DNA from: Patescibacteria group bacterium
GTDB lineage: Bacteria > Patescibacteriota > Patescibacteriia > UBA1558 > S5-K13
DNA: 9,181 nucleotides
Assembly (NCBI GenBank): GCA_028703545.1
Contig: JAQVMR010000035.1
Coordinates: 1 to 9,181, forward strand
Direction of reading: 5' to 3'
The notes beneath the pieces were generated by a model. The model was given only the letters and a program-made list of their open reading frames with translations. It made no database searches and was not told where the DNA came from. Positions 6,509 to 9,181 of this stretch are shown here, one piece after another. The first letter of the stretch is position 1. The number at the start of each line of letters is the position of its first letter. A program made the translations under genes and the position numbers.

Positions 6509-6688
6509 ATGCTTTATCATCCATTTCCAAACTCAGATTCACCACAAAAAATTTGCTCAAAATGTGGTGTTACTTTAGATGGTGGTGGTCAAGAAACCAG
6601 CGCAAAAAGATTTGTACCACCAGAACAGTGTATGTATTGTGCGAAAGAAAAAAAAATTTTCTATCCGCCACCAGAATCTACAAAATAA
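6509..6688 (+). CDS. Small zinc-ribbon protein of unknown function
   Basis: A 59-residue protein with two CxxC knuckles, CSKC (Cys16, Cys19) and CMYC (Cys41, Cys44), separated by 21 residues containing a glycine run. This is the layout of a four-cysteine zinc ribbon. The N-terminus (MLYHPFPNSDSP) and the C-terminus (YPPPESTK) are proline-rich and look unstructured. There is no membrane segment or signal peptide, so it is probably cytoplasmic. I do not recognise the family; nucleic-acid or protein binding is a guess from the fold. It has its own promoter, a perfect Shine-Dalgarno and its own terminator, lies between rmlD and rmlA, and runs opposite to both. That makes it an independent unit dropped into the sugar cluster, not a pathway member. 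Confidence 0.75.
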   Translation: MLYHPFPNSDSPQKICSKCGVTLDGGGQETSAKRFVPPEQCMYCAKEKKIFYPPPESTK

Positions 6689-6696
6689 CTATAATA

Positions 6697-6717
6697 GGCG
6701 CATAATGCGCCTTTTTT
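6697..6717 (+). terminator. Intrinsic terminator of the zinc-ribbon gene
   Basis: GGCGCA (6697-6702), loop TAA, TGCGCC (6706-6711), followed by six T (6712-6717). This is a textbook intrinsic terminator 8 bases after the stop codon. It ends just before the stop codon of rmlD on the other strand; on that strand no T run follows, so it acts mainly for the plus strand. Confidence 0.93.
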
Positions 6718-6719
6718 AT

Positions 6720-7562
6720 TTAAGAATATAAATAATCTTTTAATGCTTCTCTAAAACTACGAAGTTTTGGAAATTTTGTATTATTTAATATTGCACTTTT
6801 GGGTCTTTTTGCTTTTGTATGAAATTCAGAAGAGCTAATTTGATTTAATTTTATGTTGCTAATATTTTTTATTTTCAATATCTCTTGTGCGAATTTATAA
6901 GGAGTAACAGCATCTTCGTTTGTAAGATGATAAATTCCAAAAGGATAATTTTCTTCTATTAATTTTTTTATTGCAAGACTTAGATCTTTTGTATAAGTTG
7001 GTTTAGAAATTTGGTCTGTTATTAGATTTAATTCATCTTTTTCAGTTGCTAATTTTAGCATTGTCTCTACAAAATTCATTCCTCTTTCTTTTCCACGTTG
7101 AGGATTTTTTCCATAAAGCCAGGAACTTCTTATTATATAAAAATTATCTAAATTTTTTTGTAATAATTTTTCTCCGTCAGCTTTTGATTTTCCATAAATA
7201 TTTATTGGGTTAGTTAGAGAGTCTTCATTATAACCAGATTCATTTTCTCCATCAAAAACATATTCAGTGCTGATATGTGCTAACGTGCAGGAATTATTTT
7301 TACAAATTTTTGCCAGGTTTAATACTGCTTCTGTATTTATTTTATTTACAATTTTTTCTTGGTCTTCAGCTTTTTCAACATCAATAAAAGCAGCACAATT
7401 TATAATAATATCAGGATGTAATTCAGTAATTTTTTTATTTAATTCTTCTGAGTTTGTGATATCTAATTCCTCTTTGTCGGTTAAAATTAAATTATGATTA
7501 GAAAGGGCTAGGGAAATATCTCTACCAAGCATTCCATTTGCTCCAGTTATTAGAATTTTCAT
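6720..7562 (-). CDS. rfbD: dTDP-4-dehydrorhamnose reductase
   Basis: RmlD/RfbD reduces dTDP-4-keto-L-rhamnose to dTDP-L-rhamnose with NAD(P)H, the last step of the pathway. It is an extended short-chain dehydrogenase of 280 residues, normal length. The Rossmann motif GANGMLG is at 7-13, INCAAFIDVEKAE at 54-66, and STEYVFDG at 98-105, where Thr99 is the catalytic threonine. The usual sequence is STDY, so Asp is replaced by Glu100. Tyr123 and Lys127 (YGKSK) form the catalytic pair, followed by RSSWLYG (145-151) and the C-terminal RPKSAILNN (253-261) typical of the substrate domain. The ATG at 7562 begins the first strand and has no Shine-Dalgarno. It follows the NADAR-RmlB gene by 38 bases on the same strand, so the two are probably one transcript. 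Confidence 0.93.
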   Translation of the reverse strand: MKILITGANGMLGRDISLALSNHNLILTDKEELDITNSEELNKKITELHPDIIINCAAFIDVEKAEDQEKIVNKINTEAVLNLAKICKNNSCTLAHISTEYVFDGENESGYNEDSLTNPINIYGKSKADGEKLLQKNLDNFYIIRSSWLYGKNPQRGKERGMNFVETMLKLATEKDELNLITDQISKPTYTKDLSLAIKKLIEENYPFGIYHLTNEDAVTPYKFAQEILKIKNISNIKLNQISSSEFHTKAKRPKSAILNNTKFPKLRSFREALKDYLYS

Positions 7563-7600
7563 AATATTTTATTTTTTTATTTTACTGATATAAAAATATT

Positions 7601-9079
7601 TCAATTTTTTCTATTTATATACTGATCCTCGTAATATTTTTGATAATCTCCGGATTTTATTTCTCTCCACCATGATTCATTATCTTTGTACCATTGTAAG
7701 GTTTGTTTTATTCCGTCTTCAAATTTTATTTTTGGTTCCCATCCTAGCTCATTTTTTATTTTTGAAAAATCAATTGCATAGCGTCTGTCGTGACCACGTC
7801 TATCTGGAACCTTTTCAATCATTTCTTCGCCTTTTTCAAAATATTCTAATACTAAGTTTGTTATTTCTAGGTTTGTTTTTTCGCTGTCGCCACCAACACA
7901 ATATGTTTCCCCTATTTTTCCATTGTGTAAGATTGTATCAACGGCATTTGAGTGATCGTCAACATGAATCCAGTCCCTAATATTTAATCCATCTCCATAT
8001 AAAGGAACTTTTTTTCCTTCAATTAAATTTGTCGCAAAAAGTGGGATTAATTTTTCAGGAAATTGATATGGTCCATAGTTATTTGAACAATTTGAAATGG
8101 TAATAGGAAGTCCAAATGTATGAAAATAAGCTCGTACTAGGTGATCTGAGGCCGCTTTTGAAGAAGAATATGGACTCCTTGGATCATATGTTGTATTTTC
8201 TGTAAATTTTCCTATTGGCCCCAGTTCACCAAAAACTTCATCAGTTGAAATATGATGAAACCTTTTTATACCAAGTTCATTTGCTATGCGAAGCAATACA
8301 TTTGTACCCAATATATTTGTTCTTATAAAAGTATCTGGATCCATAATCGACCTATCAACATGAGATTCTGCTGCAAAGTGAACCACCCAATCACATCCAG
8401 TCATTGCCGTTTTTACTATTTCTTCATCGCAAATATCTCCTTTTATAAAAGTGTAGTTTGGATTATTTTTTAATAATTCTAGGTTTTTTAAATTTCCAGC
8501 ATAAGTCAATTTATCTAGATTTACAATTTTATAATCTGGATATTTTTTTAACATGTAATAAATAAAATTTGTTCCTATAAATCCAGCTCCACCAGTTATA
8601 AGTATCGTTTTTGAAGTTAATTCTTTTCTTATTTTCATCCAAATTTTTCCAAGTTCATTTCTGCCGTCTCTATTTTCTCCCCATCCCCAAAAATCATCAT
8701 AAGGAGAATCTTCAATTATTAATTTATGGCCGGTTTGTAAAAGCTTGTGTTTTATATATGGATTTTGTTCTAATTTACATCTTATTATTTCTTCCATTAT
8801 ATCGACTTTTATATTTTCCCAATTTTTAGGCGCTTTATCTATATTTTCCTTGGCTAATTTATAGGCATCATGTGCAGATTTTGCATTATAAATTTTTTCT
8901 ACTAACTCTGGTGCTGTTTCGAAAAAGTGGGAAGCTTGATATGCATGTTCAGATGTTTGCCACAATCTTCCCCTCCATTCAAGTTGAAAACTTGAGAAAT
9001 TAGAAAAAACAAAAAATTCTCTTTCATAAAATCCTATTATATTTCCAGATGTTTCAAGTAATGGATCTCTAAATTGCAT
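7601..9079 (-). CDS. rfbB: NADAR domain fused to dTDP-glucose 4,6-dehydratase
   Basis: One 492-residue chain with two enzymes. Residues about 16-153 are a NADAR (YbiA/DUF1768-type) domain: FSNFSSFQLEWRGRLW, then TSEHAYQASHF (42-52) with the conserved Glu44-His45, a KLEQNP helix (102-107), LLQTGHKLI (113-121), SPYDDFWGWG (125-134) and NELG (141-144). All family landmarks appear present. Residues about 156-492 are RmlB, an NAD+-dependent short-chain dehydrogenase converting dTDP-glucose to dTDP-4-keto-6-deoxyglucose: GGAGFIG (163-169), AAESHVDRS (236-244), STDEVFGE with Thr279-Asp280-Glu281, the Tyr304/Lys308 pair, and RDWIHVDDH (368-376). The frame is continuous across the junction (RKEL-TSK-TILITGG), and no start codon lies where RmlB normally begins; the nearest internal ATG is Met148 (8636-8638), inside the NADAR tail. 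The start at 9079 is 5 bases after the preceding stop. The dehydratase call is secure; why NADAR is attached is unknown. Confidence 0.95.
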   Translation of the reverse strand: MQFRDPLLETSGNIIGFYEREFFVFSNFSSFQLEWRGRLWQTSEHAYQASHFFETAPELVEKIYNAKSAHDAYKLAKENIDKAPKNWENIKVDIMEEIIRCKLEQNPYIKHKLLQTGHKLIIEDSPYDDFWGWGENRDGRNELGKIWMKIRKELTSKTILITGGAGFIGTNFIYYMLKKYPDYKIVNLDKLTYAGNLKNLELLKNNPNYTFIKGDICDEEIVKTAMTGCDWVVHFAAESHVDRSIMDPDTFIRTNILGTNVLLRIANELGIKRFHHISTDEVFGELGPIGKFTENTTYDPRSPYSSSKAASDHLVRAYFHTFGLPITISNCSNNYGPYQFPEKLIPLFATNLIEGKKVPLYGDGLNIRDWIHVDDHSNAVDTILHNGKIGETYCVGGDSEKTNLEITNLVLEYFEKGEEMIEKVPDRRGHDRRYAIDFSKIKNELGWEPKIKFEDGIKQTLQWYKDNESWWREIKSGDYQKYYEDQYINRKN

Positions 9080-9084
9080 ATATT

Positions 9085-9181
9085 TTATTTTAAATTTTTA
9101 ATAATTTCGTTATAAGTTTCTTGTATTTTTGTTTTTTCTGTTTCATCCGCTGGCCATAATTTTATATTATCGCCTTCATAT
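9085..9181 (-). CDS. Unidentified gene, C-terminal end only
   Basis: An open frame enters from the right edge and ends at a TAA (9087-9085), leaving 31 residues: YEGDNIKLWPADETEKTK followed by IQETYNEIIKNLK. The hydrophilic, probably helical end has no motif I can name. It does not resemble the C-terminus of the epimerase RmlC, which would be the expected missing partner, although so short a piece cannot exclude it. The stop lies 5 bases before the start of the NADAR-RmlB gene on the same strand, so it should be in the same operon. Confidence 0.6.
   Translation of the reverse strand, partial: YEGDNIKLWPADETEKTKIQETYNEIIKNLK

Noticed and set aside
7601..9079. The NADAR-RmlB fusion as an apparent frameshift artefact
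   Set aside because: Both halves are in one uninterrupted frame with no disrupted motif, and the junction replaces only the initiator Met of RmlB. An indel would need to remove a stop exactly in frame; still listed as a check.

Overview
The window is AT-rich bacterial DNA with compact genes, and the genes present suggest a Candidate Phyla Radiation (Patescibacteria, Parcubacteria-like) genome. The reasons are a membrane-anchored PEGA/beta-propeller protein, a short S41 protease, near absence of Shine-Dalgarno sequences, poly-A leaders before start codons, and small overall gene size. TGA is used as a stop (end of the rmlB-like gene), so the recoded UGA lineages (Gracilibacteria, Absconditabacteria) are unlikely. 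Ribosomal protein L9, which several CPR lineages lack, is present. The assignment is inference from style, not a phylogeny.

Layout. 1-249 (+): the C-terminal end of a probable GNAT-fold acyltransferase, closed by a hairpin at 246-282. 319-683 (-): a small tRNA transcription unit with a near-consensus promoter, tRNA-Gln(UUG), tRNA-Ser(UGA), an orphan tRNA-like 3' end with no 5' half, and a terminator. 757-3833 (-): murA, an S41 carboxyl-terminal processing protease and rplI, reading in that order from a promoter at 3870-3898. 3927-5246 (+): the PEGA/beta-propeller protein, which converges on the next cluster at a bidirectional terminator (5282-5316).

5335-9181 (-): a dTDP-L-rhamnose precursor cluster. 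In transcription order it holds the tail of an unidentified gene, a NADAR-RmlB fusion, rmlD, and then rmlA in a separate unit. Between rmlD and rmlA, on the opposite strand, sits a 59-residue zinc-ribbon gene with its own promoter, the only strong Shine-Dalgarno in the window, and its own terminator. RmlA makes dTDP-glucose, RmlB dehydrates it to the 4-keto-6-deoxy sugar, and RmlD performs the last reduction. No epimerase RmlC is recognisable inside the window.

The most unusual observation is the in-frame fusion of a complete-looking NADAR domain (a family of N-glycosidases / ADP-ribosyl hydrolases) to the N-terminus of dTDP-glucose 4,6-dehydratase. Second are the orphan tRNA-like 3' end inside an otherwise tidy tRNA operon, the inverted zinc-ribbon gene, an 80-residue charged tail on RmlA, and an inverted-repeat element in the rmlA leader.
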